62,046 bases of DNA from Mycobacterium sp. 1245805.9. GTDB lineage: Bacteria; Actinomycetota; Actinomycetes; Mycobacteriales; Mycobacteriaceae. Numbering within the stretch: position 1 is the first letter of the stretch; every line of letters starts with the position of its first letter. The position numbers and the translations under genes were made by a program. The notes beneath the pieces were generated by a model. It saw nothing but the letters and a program-made list of their open reading frames with translations. It did no database searches and had not been told where the DNA came from. The stretch is taken from contig NZ_LZKR01000212.1 in NCBI RefSeq assembly GCF_001672915.1, positions 1 through 62,046 of the forward strand. The letters are read 5' to 3'. Shown in pieces: positions 32,522-45,793 of this stretch.

Positions 32522-33295
32522 TCACCCGCGCGGCTTGCCCGGGCACTTCCCGTCGACGGCGGCCCGCACGTTGATGCTCGTCGCCTGCAGCGTGCCGCCG
32601 TTGTCCAGGCTGCCGCGGGCGGTGACGCACTTGCCCTGCGCAACGGCGTCGGGAGTGGCGGTCGCCAGCTTGGAGTACTTGGTCTGGTCGTCGACGGTCA
32701 CGGGCGTCTGGGTGCTGTTCCCGCTGGCGTCGGTGCCCGCGACGGTGATGGTGTTACCGGTCACCGACGCGACCGAGCCCAGCAACGGCTTTGGCTTGGG
32801 CGGCGCGGGCGACGGTGACCCGGGCGGTGGCGTGGTGGTCGAAGCCTGACCGGACCCCTTGGCTGGGGGACAGGTGCCGTTGACGGAGGGGCTGACCCGG
32901 ACCGACGCCGCGGTGGCCGGCTGCCCGGTTTGGATCTCCTGGGTGGGCCGCACCGTGACGCAGCTGCCCTGGGTGACATCGCTCAGCGTGGCCGGCGCGA
33001 CCTCAGTGATCTTGGTCGTCGACGTGAAGTTGACGGCGGCGCTGCTGTTGTCGTCTTTCGTGACCCGGATCGAGTTGCCCGCCACCGACGCGATCAGGCC
33101 GCTCACCTTGGCCTCGGCTTGCGGCGGTGCCTGCGAGGTGGCGGTCGAAGTCACGGTCGACGTGGAGGTGGACGTCGACGTCGGAGCCGATTGGTTCGAC
33201 GAGCCGCAGGCGGCGACGGACAGCGCGGCGGCCCCCGTGACGGCGAGGACGGCGAGGCGGGCGAGTCGAGGAGTGGGACGGCTTGCGGATATCAA
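32522..33295 (-). CDS. DUF5666-type lipoprotein with two similar domains
   Basis: This 257-aa protein starts at TTG 33295 with GGGGGA upstream. It has a lipoprotein signal ending in LSVAAC (Cys30), a Ser/Thr-rich spacer, one small beta domain (VSGLIASVAGNSIRVTKDD...TQGSCVTV), a Pro-rich linker, and a second domain of the same pattern (LGSVASVTGNTITVAGTD...AQGKCVTA). The duplicated units resemble DUF5666. It would sit on the outer face of the cytoplasmic membrane. The function is unknown. Confidence 0.8.
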   Translation of the reverse strand: MISASRPTPRLARLAVLAVTGAAALSVAACGSSNQSAPTSTSTSTSTVTSTATSQAPPQAEAKVSGLIASVAGNSIRVTKDDNSSAAVNFTSTTKITEVAPATLSDVTQGSCVTVRPTQEIQTGQPATAASVRVSPSVNGTCPPAKGSGQASTTTPPPGSPSPAPPKPKPLLGSVASVTGNTITVAGTDASGNSTQTPVTVDDQTKYSKLATATPDAVAQGKCVTARGSLDNGGTLQATSINVRAAVDGKCPGKPRG

Positions 33296-33373
33296 CGTTT
33301 CCCCCGTTCGTGAGTTGGACCACGAAAAGATGTACCCGCTCGAGCTGTGCCGTAGCTGTGTAACGAGGCGTTT

Positions 33374-35203
33374 TCAGAACGCGTCTTCGGAGACCCGCAT
33401 GATGTCGTCGTCGATGGACTCGAGGACCCTGCGCTGCGCGGTCAGCCTCGGCAACATGTTCTTGGCGAAGAACTTCGCCGTCGCGACCTTGCCCCGATAG
33501 AAGCTCTGGTCGCTTGCGGAGGGCGCCGCAGCCAGCGCGGCGTGGGCGATGCCGGCCTGCACCAACAATCGCCAGCCGATGAGCAGGTCGCCGACCGCGA
33601 GCAGGTAGCGCACCGACCCCAGCCCCACCTTGTAGATCTCGGTCGGGTGCTGCGTGGCCGACATCAGGTAGCCGGTCAGCGCGCCAGTCATCGCGGTGAC
33701 CTCGTCCAGCGCGGTCTGCAACAGGTCGGCCAGCGGCTTCAGTTCGCCGTCGCAGGCATCGATGGTGCGGCTGATCTGCGCCACCACAAACTGCAGGGCT
33801 TGGCCGTGGTCGCGAACGATCTTGCGGAAGAAGAAATCGAGCGCCTGGATGGCGGTGGTGCCCTCGTAGAGCGAATCGATCTTGGAGTCGCGGATGTACT
33901 GCTCGAGCGGGTAGTCGACCAGGAAGCCCGAGCCCCCCAGCGTCTGCAGCGACTCGGTCAGGATCTCGTAGGCCCGCTCGGAGCTCACCCCCTTGACGAT
34001 CGGCAGCAGCAGGTCGTCGATGCGGTGCGCCATGTCGGCGTCGGCACCCGAAACTCGTTGCGCCACATCGGGATCCTGATGCGCGGCGGCATACATGTAG
34101 AGCGCCCGCAGCCCCTCGGCGTACGCCTTCTGGGTCATCAGGCTGCGCCGCACGTCGGGGTGGTGCATGATCGTGACCCGCGGCGCGGTCTTGTCGGTCA
34201 TCTGGGTGAGGTCGGCGCCCTGTACGCGCTCCTTGGCGAACGCCAGCGCGTTCAGGTAGCCCGTGGACAGGGTGCCGGCGGCCTTCACCCCGATCGTCAT
34301 GCGGGCCTGCTCGATCACGGTGAACATCTGCGCGATCCCGTTGTGCACGTCGCCGACCAGGTAGCCGACGGCGGGCACGTCGCCGTCGCCGAAGGTCAAT
34401 TCGCAGGTGGGTGAGGACTTGATACCCATCTTGTGTTCCAGCCCGGTGGCGAAAACGCCGTTGCGGGAACCGAGTTCGAATGTTTCGGGGTCGAACAGAA
34501 ACTTGGGCACATAGAACAGGCTCAACCCCTTGGTGCCCGGGCCGGCGCCCTCCGGCCGGGCCAGCACGAGGTGGAAGATGTTCTCGGCCGTCTCGCCCAC
34601 ATCGCCGCCGGAAATGAACCGCTTGACGCCCTCGATGTGCCAGGTGCCGTCGGGCTGCTGGATGGCCTTGGCGCGGCCCGCCCCGACGTCGGATCCGGCG
34701 TCGGGCTCGGTGAGCACCATGGTGGCCTGCCAACCGCGCTCCACGCCGACGGCCGCCCACTGCCGTTGCTGCTCGTTGCCCTCCTCGTAGAGCGCCTGGG
34801 CCATGAACGGGCCGAAGTTGAAGAAGTTCGCCGACGGGTTGGCGCAGAGGATCATTTCGTTGACCGCCCAGGCCAGCGCGCGTGGTGCCGGCATGCCGCC
34901 GATCTCCTCCGCCAGGCCCAGCCGCCACCAGCCGGCCTCCTTGAGCGCCCGCACCGTCTTGGCCAACTCGTCCGGCACGCTGATCGAGTGCGTGGCCGGG
35001 TCGAACACCGGCGGGTTGCGGTCGGCGGCGGCGAAGGATTCCGCGACGGGACCCTCCGCCAGGCGGGCGGCCTCGGCCAGGATGGTGCGGACGGTGTCCT
35101 CGTCGAGGTCGCTGTAGCCCCCGGCGCCGAGGACTCCGCCGATTTCGAGGACCTCGAACAGGTTGAACTCGAGATCGCGGACGTTAGCGATGTAGTGCCC
35201 CAA
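33374..35203 (-). CDS. fadE15: Acyl-CoA dehydrogenase FadE15-like
   Basis: This 609-aa protein belongs to the long acyl-CoA dehydrogenase group with a C-terminal extension. Visible motifs are MVLTEPDAGSDVGAGRAKA for the FAD and substrate loop, FISGGDVGETAENI, LTESLQTLGGSGFLVDYPLEQYIRD for the FAD-binding C-terminal domain, and IDSLYEGTTAIQALD with the catalytic-base region YEGTTAIQ. The N-terminus MGHYIANVRDLEFNLFEVL is typical of the mycobacterial orthologue. It oxidises acyl-CoA to enoyl-CoA. It lies 78 bp after the PE_PGRS gene, as fadE15 does in M. tuberculosis. Confidence 0.92.
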   Translation of the reverse strand: MGHYIANVRDLEFNLFEVLEIGGVLGAGGYSDLDEDTVRTILAEAARLAEGPVAESFAAADRNPPVFDPATHSISVPDELAKTVRALKEAGWWRLGLAEEIGGMPAPRALAWAVNEMILCANPSANFFNFGPFMAQALYEEGNEQQRQWAAVGVERGWQATMVLTEPDAGSDVGAGRAKAIQQPDGTWHIEGVKRFISGGDVGETAENIFHLVLARPEGAGPGTKGLSLFYVPKFLFDPETFELGSRNGVFATGLEHKMGIKSSPTCELTFGDGDVPAVGYLVGDVHNGIAQMFTVIEQARMTIGVKAAGTLSTGYLNALAFAKERVQGADLTQMTDKTAPRVTIMHHPDVRRSLMTQKAYAEGLRALYMYAAAHQDPDVAQRVSGADADMAHRIDDLLLPIVKGVSSERAYEILTESLQTLGGSGFLVDYPLEQYIRDSKIDSLYEGTTAIQALDFFFRKIVRDHGQALQFVVAQISRTIDACDGELKPLADLLQTALDEVTAMTGALTGYLMSATQHPTEIYKVGLGSVRYLLAVGDLLIGWRLLVQAGIAHAALAAAPSASDQSFYRGKVATAKFFAKNMLPRLTAQRRVLESIDDDIMRVSEDAF

Positions 35204-35281
35204 CGCGATTCCCTCCCGCCCGATCGGTCAGCGCTAAGTCTGTCGGACGTGGGAAAACGTACGCAACCGTAAGTAGGGCCG

Positions 35282-36361
35282 CTACCCGTGCGCGCCGTTT
35301 ACGCCGAACAGCAGCCCGCGCTGGCCGCCGGTGCCGTTGGGGTGACCGCCGGCCCCGCCGTTGCCGATCAAAATGGCGTTGCCGCCGTTGCCGCCGTTGA
35401 TATTGGCGTTGCCCCCGGCCCCGCCGTTGCCGATCAGCCCGGCCTGGCCACCGGTCCCGGCGATGCCGCCCATCGGGGCGGCGCCACCGTCACCGCCGTT
35501 GCCGACGAAAAACCCGCCGCTGCCGCCGGCTCCGGCCTGGCCGGCATTGGATGCGAATCCGCCGGTGCCGCCGTCGCCGAGCAGGAAGGCCCGCCCGCCG
35601 TTGCCGGCGACGCCGAGGGAGGTGCCGCCGCCACCGCCGCCGTTGCCGAAGAGCAGGCCGCCGTTGCCGCCGGCGCCGCCGTTCCCCATGCCGTCGGGGC
35701 TGGTACCGCCGGCGCCGCCGGCCCCTAGCAGCAACGCGGAGCCGCCGAGGCCGCCGGAGCCACCGCCGCCGCCGCTGGCGCCCCCGGCGCCGCCGCCGCC
35801 GAAGAACAGCCCGCCGGTGCCACCGGCGCCGCCGTTCGCTCCCAGCCCGCCCACACCGCCGGCCCCGCCGAAACCGAACAGGCCCGCGTCGCCGCCGCGG
35901 CCGCCGGCCTGGCCGGCGTTGCCATTCGCGCCCCGCCCGCCGTTGCCGAACAAGATTCCGCCGGCCTCGCCGTTCGCGCCGGGTGTGGCGCCGTTGTTGC
36001 CGTTGCCGATCAGGGGGCGGCCCAGTAGCGCCCGGCTGGGCGCGTTGATCGCGTCGAACAGCGGCTTCAGGGGGTTGGTGTTGGCGGCTTCCGCGGCGGC
36101 GTACGCCTGCGCGCCGCCAAGCAGGTTTTGCACGAATTGGTCGTGAAACGCCGCGACCTGGGCGCTCAGCGCCTGATAGCCCTGGCCGTGCGCTTCGAAC
36201 ACCGCTGCGATCGCGGCGGACACCTCATCGGCCGCCGCGGCGGTCACCGAGGTCGTCTGGGCCGCCGCCGCGGAATTGACCTCGTTGATTGCCGATCCGA
36301 TGCGCGCGAGATTGCCGGCTGCTCCCGACACCAATTCCGTATCCGCGACCAGAAATGACAT
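35282..36361 (-). CDS. PE_PGRS family protein
   Basis: This 359-aa protein has a complete PE domain (about residues 1-95, MSFLVADTELVSGAAGNLARI at the start) and a linker with the GRPLIGNGNNG motif. A Gly-Gly-Ala/Gly-Gly-Asn repeat region then runs to the C-terminus. PE_PGRS proteins are surface or secreted proteins exported by ESX systems. It occupies the place of PE_PGRS29 in M. tuberculosis. It marks the genome as a PE_PGRS-bearing slow grower. Confidence 0.93.
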   Translation of the reverse strand: MSFLVADTELVSGAAGNLARIGSAINEVNSAAAAQTTSVTAAAADEVSAAIAAVFEAHGQGYQALSAQVAAFHDQFVQNLLGGAQAYAAAEAANTNPLKPLFDAINAPSRALLGRPLIGNGNNGATPGANGEAGGILFGNGGRGANGNAGQAGGRGGDAGLFGFGGAGGVGGLGANGGAGGTGGLFFGGGGAGGASGGGGGSGGLGGSALLLGAGGAGGTSPDGMGNGGAGGNGGLLFGNGGGGGGTSLGVAGNGGRAFLLGDGGTGGFASNAGQAGAGGSGGFFVGNGGDGGAAPMGGIAGTGGQAGLIGNGGAGGNANINGGNGGNAILIGNGGAGGHPNGTGGQRGLLFGVNGAHG

Positions 36362-36558
36362 CCCGCACCTCCCGGTGAAGCGTCAGCGACGGCAGAATCT
36401 TATCGTGATTTCGGCGGCTGTGGAGTACGAAATTGTCGGCTGTCGCCGCGGTGAATTTGATTGCTGACGCGCACGATTCGGGTCGTATTGCGGGCGGCAG
36501 AAAGCCAATCGGGGAGAGCCGCGGGAACATTGCGTCAGTTACCGACGTTAAGTGGACT

Positions 36559-36918
36559 GTGACAACACGCGATCTCACTGCTGAGCAGTTCAACGAGACC
36601 ATCGAGGGCAACGACATCGTGCTGGTCGACTTCTGGGCCTCCTGGTGCGGCCCATGCCGCCAGTTCGCCCCGACGTTCCAGGCATCCTCGGAGAAGCATC
36701 CCGACATCGTCTATGCCAAGGTCGACACCGAGGCCGAGCAGCAGCTCGCGGCGGCCGCCCAGATCCGGTCCATCCCGACGCTGATGGCCTTCAAGAAGGG
36801 CAAGCTGCTGTTCAACCAGGCTGGCGCGCTGCCGGCGGGCGCCCTCGAGGACCTCGTCCAGCAAATCAAGGCCTTCGACATCGAGGCGGCCGAGGCCGCC
36901 CAGGCAGACCAGGCCTAA
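36559..36918 (+). CDS. trxB1: Thioredoxin (TrxB1-like)
   Basis: This 119-aa thioredoxin has the active site WASWCGPCR, the cis-Pro in IRSIPTLMAF, and the usual F-x-Q-x-G-A-L end. The start is GTG 36559, matching the MTTRDLTA N-terminus of the mycobacterial protein; the open frame runs on to 36433. The adjacent ctpD and trxA seen in M. tuberculosis are missing here. Its stop overlaps the convergent PapA gene by 4 bp. The general name trxA could also be used. Confidence 0.9.
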   Translation: MTTRDLTAEQFNETIEGNDIVLVDFWASWCGPCRQFAPTFQASSEKHPDIVYAKVDTEAEQQLAAAAQIRSIPTLMAFKKGKLLFNQAGALPAGALEDLVQQIKAFDIEAAEAAQADQA

Positions 36919-38357
36919 ACCAGTTGCCGCTGCAGCGCGGCGACTTCCCACATCGGCGCCCCGGCGCGGCCTTCGGCGACGCGCAGGTAAATCGACTTCA
37001 GCGTCTCGAGGTAACGAGTAACCGACTCGCGGGCGACCGGGTTGTCGGGGAAAAACACCATCGCGTGCGTTTCCTTTTCATACCGGTTGATGCGCAAGTC
37101 GAATCGGGCCGGGACCCCGCCGTCGTGATGGATCTTGATGTTGGAACCGCCCCACTCGGACTTCACGATGGTGGACAGGGGAGGGCTGCTGGCGTCGAGG
37201 TGGAACAGCAACGGAACGCGCCCTTGCGGCATCCGCAGCCACGGCGCCAGTTCCAGCACGCGAGAAAACGGCACGTTCGCCAGGGCCTTGCCCGAATCGA
37301 ACGACTGCTGGGCGGCCCGCACGGCGGCACCGAACGATGAGGAGCCGACGGGAATGGTGATCGGCACAAAGCCGGTGAACCAACCGACCGTCAGGAACTC
37401 CTCCCGCGAGCTGCGGGTATCGCACGCCACCAGCCCGTAATACGTTTCGGCGCCGGTCAATTCGTATTGCGCCAGGGCGGCGGAGGCGAAGACGCCGCCG
37501 CTGAAACGGCCGCCCGCGGCTATGCAGGCGGCTTCGAAATCGGCCGTCTGTCGTTCGTCCATCAGCTGGACGAACATCAGGTCGCAGGCCCCCGATCCGT
37601 CGCCGAGTGACACCGGGCATTCCGGCAGGGTGCCGTCGTTCTGTTCGAAGAAGTCCACCCAGGCCTGCACCTGCGGGGAGTCCAGCGTCAGGGCCGAGGT
37701 GTACTCGTGCTGCTGGACACAATAGTTTTCGTAGCTGCCCGGGGCCGGCAGCGCCGGCGGCGCCCCGCCGGCCAGCAGCGACGTGTACATCAGGTACAGC
37801 TCCATGCGTATCGCACCGAGGAACTGGGCGTCGATGTAGAGATGGTCGATGCTGAAGCAGAAGGTGAAATGATCCTCGCGCTGGATTACGGCAAAGCGGA
37901 AGCAATCCCAATCCAGCGGGCTCGGCGTCGCCACGATGTGGTCGCGAAACTCCTCCGGCGTCATCTCGCCGTGTTTGACCGGAACACATTGAATATCGGC
38001 GGGATTGCGAACGGTGTGGCGCAGAATGCGGTCGCCGTCGGCAAATTCGAACCAGCTGTGATAGGTGTCGTGCCGCCGAAGATGCGCGTTGATGACGTAC
38101 GTCAGGACCCGGATGTCGCAGCGGCCTTGCATGTCCCAGCTGCCGATGCACAACCGCGACATGTCCACCCCGCGGCCCGCGTGGTCAACGAAATTGCGCA
38201 GGTGGCGAGCTTGTTGGTGGCTGGCCGGGACGGCGCTTATCGGAGCTTGCCGGACCTTGGCTAGCGAGGCCGGCGAAGGATGCCAGCACACGACCGCCCC
38301 CGGGTCCGGCAACCAATCGTGGACGGCCCCGAACGCATCTTCCCCTGGGATGAACAC
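36915..38357 (-). CDS. PapA-type acyltransferase (PapA1/PapA2-like)
   Basis: This 480-aa protein of the condensation-domain-like acyltransferases has the exact PapA active-site pattern HX3DX14Y: His and Asp in DHLYIDA and a Tyr 15 residues on. The N-terminal region (DWLPDPGAVVCWHPSP, YVINAHLRRHDTYHSWFEF) follows PapA1/PapA2, which acylate trehalose in sulfolipid synthesis. The start is GTG 38357 with GGAGGGA upstream. It is divergent from the Gap/Sap-like gene across 340 bp. The likely product is an acylated glycolipid; no pks or mmpL gene is in the window. Confidence 0.88.
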   Translation of the reverse strand: MFIPGEDAFGAVHDWLPDPGAVVCWHPSPASLAKVRQAPISAVPASHQQARHLRNFVDHAGRGVDMSRLCIGSWDMQGRCDIRVLTYVINAHLRRHDTYHSWFEFADGDRILRHTVRNPADIQCVPVKHGEMTPEEFRDHIVATPSPLDWDCFRFAVIQREDHFTFCFSIDHLYIDAQFLGAIRMELYLMYTSLLAGGAPPALPAPGSYENYCVQQHEYTSALTLDSPQVQAWVDFFEQNDGTLPECPVSLGDGSGACDLMFVQLMDERQTADFEAACIAAGGRFSGGVFASAALAQYELTGAETYYGLVACDTRSSREEFLTVGWFTGFVPITIPVGSSSFGAAVRAAQQSFDSGKALANVPFSRVLELAPWLRMPQGRVPLLFHLDASSPPLSTIVKSEWGGSNIKIHHDGGVPARFDLRINRYEKETHAMVFFPDNPVARESVTRYLETLKSIYLRVAEGRAGAPMWEVAALQRQLV

Positions 38358-38684
38358 ATTCCCTCCCTAGTCTGCTTCATCGCCTGGACACAGCGGATTC
38401 ATAGCTCTACCATTGCTTTGCCGAACGGCGTTCCTGCCTCCATTGGTCGGATCCTGTTGCGGGACAGCACATTTGCGCGCCAGTGCCCCTGCTGTGGTTG
38501 CCCGCGCAAGACGCCTCACGGGCCGTAGCTGACACGCGCCCAATGGTGGGTAAAGATAGCAGACCAAACCAAGCGCCGTGCGGCGTTTCAACGACATTTA
38601 ACGTACGGTCGCGTGCCGAATCGTGACCCGCGCGGCCGCAGCTCAATAGCCCGGAAGTACGAACGCGACCCCGCCCCTGCGCGG
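38358..38684. other. Gene-free divergent intergenic region between papA and gap
   Basis: About 330 bp without a credible gene. It probably holds the papA promoter; the base composition is visibly lower in GC than the surrounding coding DNA. No palindrome or known operator was recognised. Confidence 0.4.
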
Positions 38685-38690
38685 TAGAGT
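38685..38690 (+). promoter_or_regulatory. Candidate -10 of a leaderless promoter for the Gap-like gene
   Basis: TAGAGT lies 7 nt before ATG 38698, the spacing expected if transcription starts on the A of the start codon. Confidence 0.5.
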
Positions 38691-38697
38691 CGCGCCC

Positions 38698-39411
38698 ATG
38701 TGGGGCACGGTGCTGGCGTTGGCGCTGGTCGCGGGGGTGGACCCGGGACGAATCGGCGTCGCCCTGCTGCTGTTTTCGCGGCGACGGCCGGTGCTTCATC
38801 TTTTTGCCCTGTGGCTGGGTGGGGTGGCGGTCGGCGTGGCCCTGGCCCTGGGCGCGCTCGTCGGGCTGCACGACGTCGTGCTCGGGGTCATGGATCGGCT
38901 GGAGGTCGCCACCTCGAGCTCCACCGCGGGGCAGATTCAGGTCGCGATGGGCGTGCTCGCGCTGGTGATCGCGGCGGCCATCGCGGTCGGTGTTTCGGTG
39001 CGTCGACCGGTGGCGGTGCCCGTCGGCGCCCCCCTTGATCAGGCCGAACCGACGGCGTTCTCGCGTTTGTCGGCGCGCGCCGTGCAGGCGCTGCAGGCCG
39101 GCCCGCCGTGGATCACCTTCCTCGTCGGGGTGGGGCTGACGACCGATTTCCGCTACCTGGCCGCGCTCACCGTCATCCTGGCCTCCGGGGCCGCCCTGGG
39201 CACCCAGGTCAGCGCCGCCGCGGCGTACACGCTGGTGGGCCTGGCGTTCGCCGAGGTACCGCTGATCTGCCATTTGGCGGCGCCCGCCCGGACCGGCGCG
39301 ATGATGTCGCGCGTGCACGACTGGGTGCAGGCCCGCAGACGGGCGGTCCTCGGAGTGGTCGTGGCGGTGCTGGGTGTTTTCCTGATGACCAGCGGTATGG
39401 GCCACGTCTGA
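38698..39411 (+). CDS. Gap/Sap-like integral membrane protein (glycolipid transport partner)
   Basis: This 237-aa protein has about six membrane helices. Family features are MWGTVLALALVAGVDPGRIG at the start and FARRRPVLHL-like, here FSRRRPVLHLFALWLGG. The C-terminal half repeats the pattern (PPWITFLVGVGLTTDFRYLAAL). It belongs to the GAP/Sap superfamily, required for export of glycopeptidolipid or sulfolipid in other mycobacteria. Pairing with a PapA acyltransferase next door supports a shared glycolipid task. Confidence 0.82.
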   Translation: MWGTVLALALVAGVDPGRIGVALLLFSRRRPVLHLFALWLGGVAVGVALALGALVGLHDVVLGVMDRLEVATSSSTAGQIQVAMGVLALVIAAAIAVGVSVRRPVAVPVGAPLDQAEPTAFSRLSARAVQALQAGPPWITFLVGVGLTTDFRYLAALTVILASGAALGTQVSAAAAYTLVGLAFAEVPLICHLAAPARTGAMMSRVHDWVQARRRAVLGVVVAVLGVFLMTSGMGHV

Positions 39412-39439
39412 GCCAGAGCGCGTCCGTTACCTTTCACGG

Positions 39440-40249
39440 GTGAGCCTGGTACTGGTAGAGCAACCGCGGCCCGGAGTCGCGCTGATAACCCTCAATCGGC
39501 CCGAACGGATGAACTCCATGGCGTTCGACGTCATGGTGCCGCTCAAAGAGGCCCTCGAGAAGGTCACCTACGACAATTCCGTGCGCGTCGTGGTGTTGAC
39601 GGGGGCGGGCCGAGGGTTCTCCTCGGGCGCCGACCACAAGTCCGCGGGCACCGTGCCGCACGTCGCCGGGCTGACCCGCCCGACGTACGCGCTGCGCTCG
39701 ATGGAGCTGCTCGACGACGTGATCCTGGGGTTGCGCCGGCTACACCAGCCGGTGATCGCGGCGGTCAACGGCCCCGCCATCGGCGGCGGGCTGTGCCTGG
39801 CCCTGGCGGCCGACATCCGGGTGGCCTCCACCAGTGCCTACTTCCGGGCCGCGGGCATCAACAACGGCCTGACCGCCAGCGAACTGGGCCTGTCCTACCT
39901 GTTGCCCAGGGCCATCGGGGCGTCGCGCGCGTTCGAGATCATGCTGACCGGCCGCGACGTCAGCGCCGAGGAGGCCGAGCGCATCGGCCTGGTGTCCTGT
40001 CAGGTGCCCGACGCCCAGCTGCTGGACACCTGCTACGCGATCGCCGCGCGGATAGCGGCGTTCTCGCGCCCGGGAATCGAGTTGACCAAGCGCACGCTGT
40101 GGAGTGGACTCGACGCCGGTAGCCTGGAGGGACACATGCAAGCCGAAGGCCTAGGACAGCTCTTCGTCCGCCTGCTCACCGCCAACTTCGAGGAAGCGGT
40201 TGCCGCGCGCGCGGAGAAGCGGCCGCCGGTTTTCACCGACGAAAAATAA
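39440..40249 (+). CDS. echA12: Enoyl-CoA hydratase EchA12-like
   Basis: This 269-aa crotonase-fold protein has the oxyanion-hole segments SSGADHKSAG and NGPAIGGGLCLALAADIR. The CoA-binding start RPGVALITLNRPERMNSM is clear. It hydrates enoyl-CoA in beta-oxidation or a related step. The usual order trxB1-echA12-ABC-F is preserved apart from the inserted PapA/Gap pair. The start is GTG. Confidence 0.9.
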   Translation: MSLVLVEQPRPGVALITLNRPERMNSMAFDVMVPLKEALEKVTYDNSVRVVVLTGAGRGFSSGADHKSAGTVPHVAGLTRPTYALRSMELLDDVILGLRRLHQPVIAAVNGPAIGGGLCLALAADIRVASTSAYFRAAGINNGLTASELGLSYLLPRAIGASRAFEIMLTGRDVSAEEAERIGLVSCQVPDAQLLDTCYAIAARIAAFSRPGIELTKRTLWSGLDAGSLEGHMQAEGLGQLFVRLLTANFEEAVAARAEKRPPVFTDEK

Positions 40250-40270
40250 CCATCACACAAGGGAGCTGAT

Positions 40271-41899
<1,629 letters not shown>

Positions 41900-41967
41900 T
41901 TTCGCCAAATCGGCCCGCGGCCGACGATGGCTTTCTACTCTATGTGCTTGGGGATCGAACCCAGAGC

Positions 41968-42198
41968 ATGGAGGGGACCTTGAAGACCGCAGTGCGGAAG
42001 CCGAAGAAGACGCGCGAGCAGATGTTGCACGAACTCCGCAACGCGTACGAGCGCGGCGCCAGCATCCGCAACCTGGTGGCCACCACCGGCAGGTCGTACG
42101 GGTCGGTTCACAGCATGCTGCTGGAGTCCGGCACCACCCTGCGCGGACGCGGCGGCCCCAACCACACTTCGGCCCGGAGCCAGTCCCCGCGGGCGTAG
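41968..42198 (+). CDS. Small helix-turn-helix protein (Rv1473A-like)
   Basis: The frame gives 76 aa from ATG 41968; a TTG at 41980 with GAGGGG just before it would give 72 aa and is equally likely. The body reads KKTREQMLHELRNAYERGAS, IRNLVATTGRSYGSVHSMLL, a compact HTH resembling Lsr2/sigma region-4-like DNA-binding segments. It follows the ABC-F gene, as in M. tuberculosis. It may regulate that gene. Confidence 0.8.
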   Translation: MEGTLKTAVRKPKKTREQMLHELRNAYERGASIRNLVATTGRSYGSVHSMLLESGTTLRGRGGPNHTSARSQSPRA

Positions 42199-42242
42199 CG
42201 TCACTGCGAAGTTACGTCCCCTCATTCGCAGTGGCGTTACGC
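42193..42242. terminator. 18-bp stem palindrome between convergent genes
   Basis: The arms are 42193-42210 and 42225-42242 with a 14-nt loop. As RNA from the + strand all 18 pairs form, two of them G-U. It spans the stop of the HTH gene and the end of the TetR gene, so it can act as a shared terminator. The inner arm TTCGCAGTGGC is the same as in the palindrome at 51993-52050. Confidence 0.6.
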
Positions 42243-42818
42243 TCGCGCCCCAGAGTCCTTGCGCCGCACCGAGTTTTCCACCAGATCGAGGACCGCGGAC
42301 AGCCGGCGCGGATCCTCGCCGGACGCCAGTCGGGCCACCAGGCCGTCGAGCACCAGCTCTAGGTAGCACTGCAGCACGTCGCCGGGAACGTCGTCACGCA
42401 CCCGGTGCGCCGCCTTCTGGCGGCGCAGCCGATCGGTGGTCGCCGCCGCCAGTTCCGCGGAGCGATCCGCCCAGCCCTGGCTGAACACCGGATCGTTGCG
42501 CAACTTGCGCGCGATCTCCAGCCGGGTCGCGAGCCAGTCGAATTGGTCGGGCGCGGCGAGCATGTCGCGCATCACCTGGATCAGGCCCTCGCGGGAGGCC
42601 ACGTCGGCCATCCGCTCGGCGTCCTCGTGCGCCAGCGCGAAGAACAACGCGTCCTTGTCCCGGAAGTGATGGAAGATCGCGCCGCGCGACATCCCGATCG
42701 CCTGCTCCAGCCGGCGCACCGTGGCCTTGTCGTAGCCGTATTCGGCGAAGCAGTGGCGGGCACCGTCGAGGATCTGGCGGCGGCGGGCCGCCAGATGGTC
42801 CTCGCTGACTTTTGGCAC
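42237..42818 (-). CDS. TetR-family regulator of aconitase (Rv1474c-like)
   Basis: This 193-aa protein has an N-terminal TetR HTH (ILDGARHCFAEYGYDKATVR, LEQAIGMSRGAIFHHFRDK) and a C-terminal ligand domain. It lies 12 bp behind acn in the same direction. The M. tuberculosis homologue Rv1474c has been reported as an iron-responsive controller of aconitase, so autoregulation of the acn operon is likely. Confidence 0.9.
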   Translation of the reverse strand: MPKVSEDHLAARRRQILDGARHCFAEYGYDKATVRRLEQAIGMSRGAIFHHFRDKDALFFALAHEDAERMADVASREGLIQVMRDMLAAPDQFDWLATRLEIARKLRNDPVFSQGWADRSAELAAATTDRLRRQKAAHRVRDDVPGDVLQCYLELVLDGLVARLASGEDPRRLSAVLDLVENSVRRKDSGARA

Positions 42819-42830
42819 AGGCGGCGACGG

Positions 42831-45641
<2,811 letters not shown>

Positions 45642-45781
45642 TTCAACTCCCAATGATTAAGTTCTTCCGACGACGGGCCGTGTCGGCGGTGCGGTACCAC
45701 TTTAACAGTACGCTTGTCCTGTATTACGGCGGGTTCCCTAGACCCAGTCTTGTCGCGCGCGGCGCGGGTTTAAAGCCCCAT

Positions 45782-45787
45782 TACAGT
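45782..45787 (+). promoter_or_regulatory. Candidate -10 of a leaderless promoter before the Rv1476-like gene
   Basis: TACAGT is followed by 6 nt and then ATG 45794, fitting transcription that starts at the initiation codon. Confidence 0.45.
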
Positions 45788-45793
45788 GTCGGC

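Noticed and set aside
35300..36050. Regular GC-rich repeats that could suggest a CRISPR or tandem-repeat array
   Set aside because: They are the Gly-Gly-x codons of the PE_PGRS domain, with no constant repeat and unique spacer pattern.
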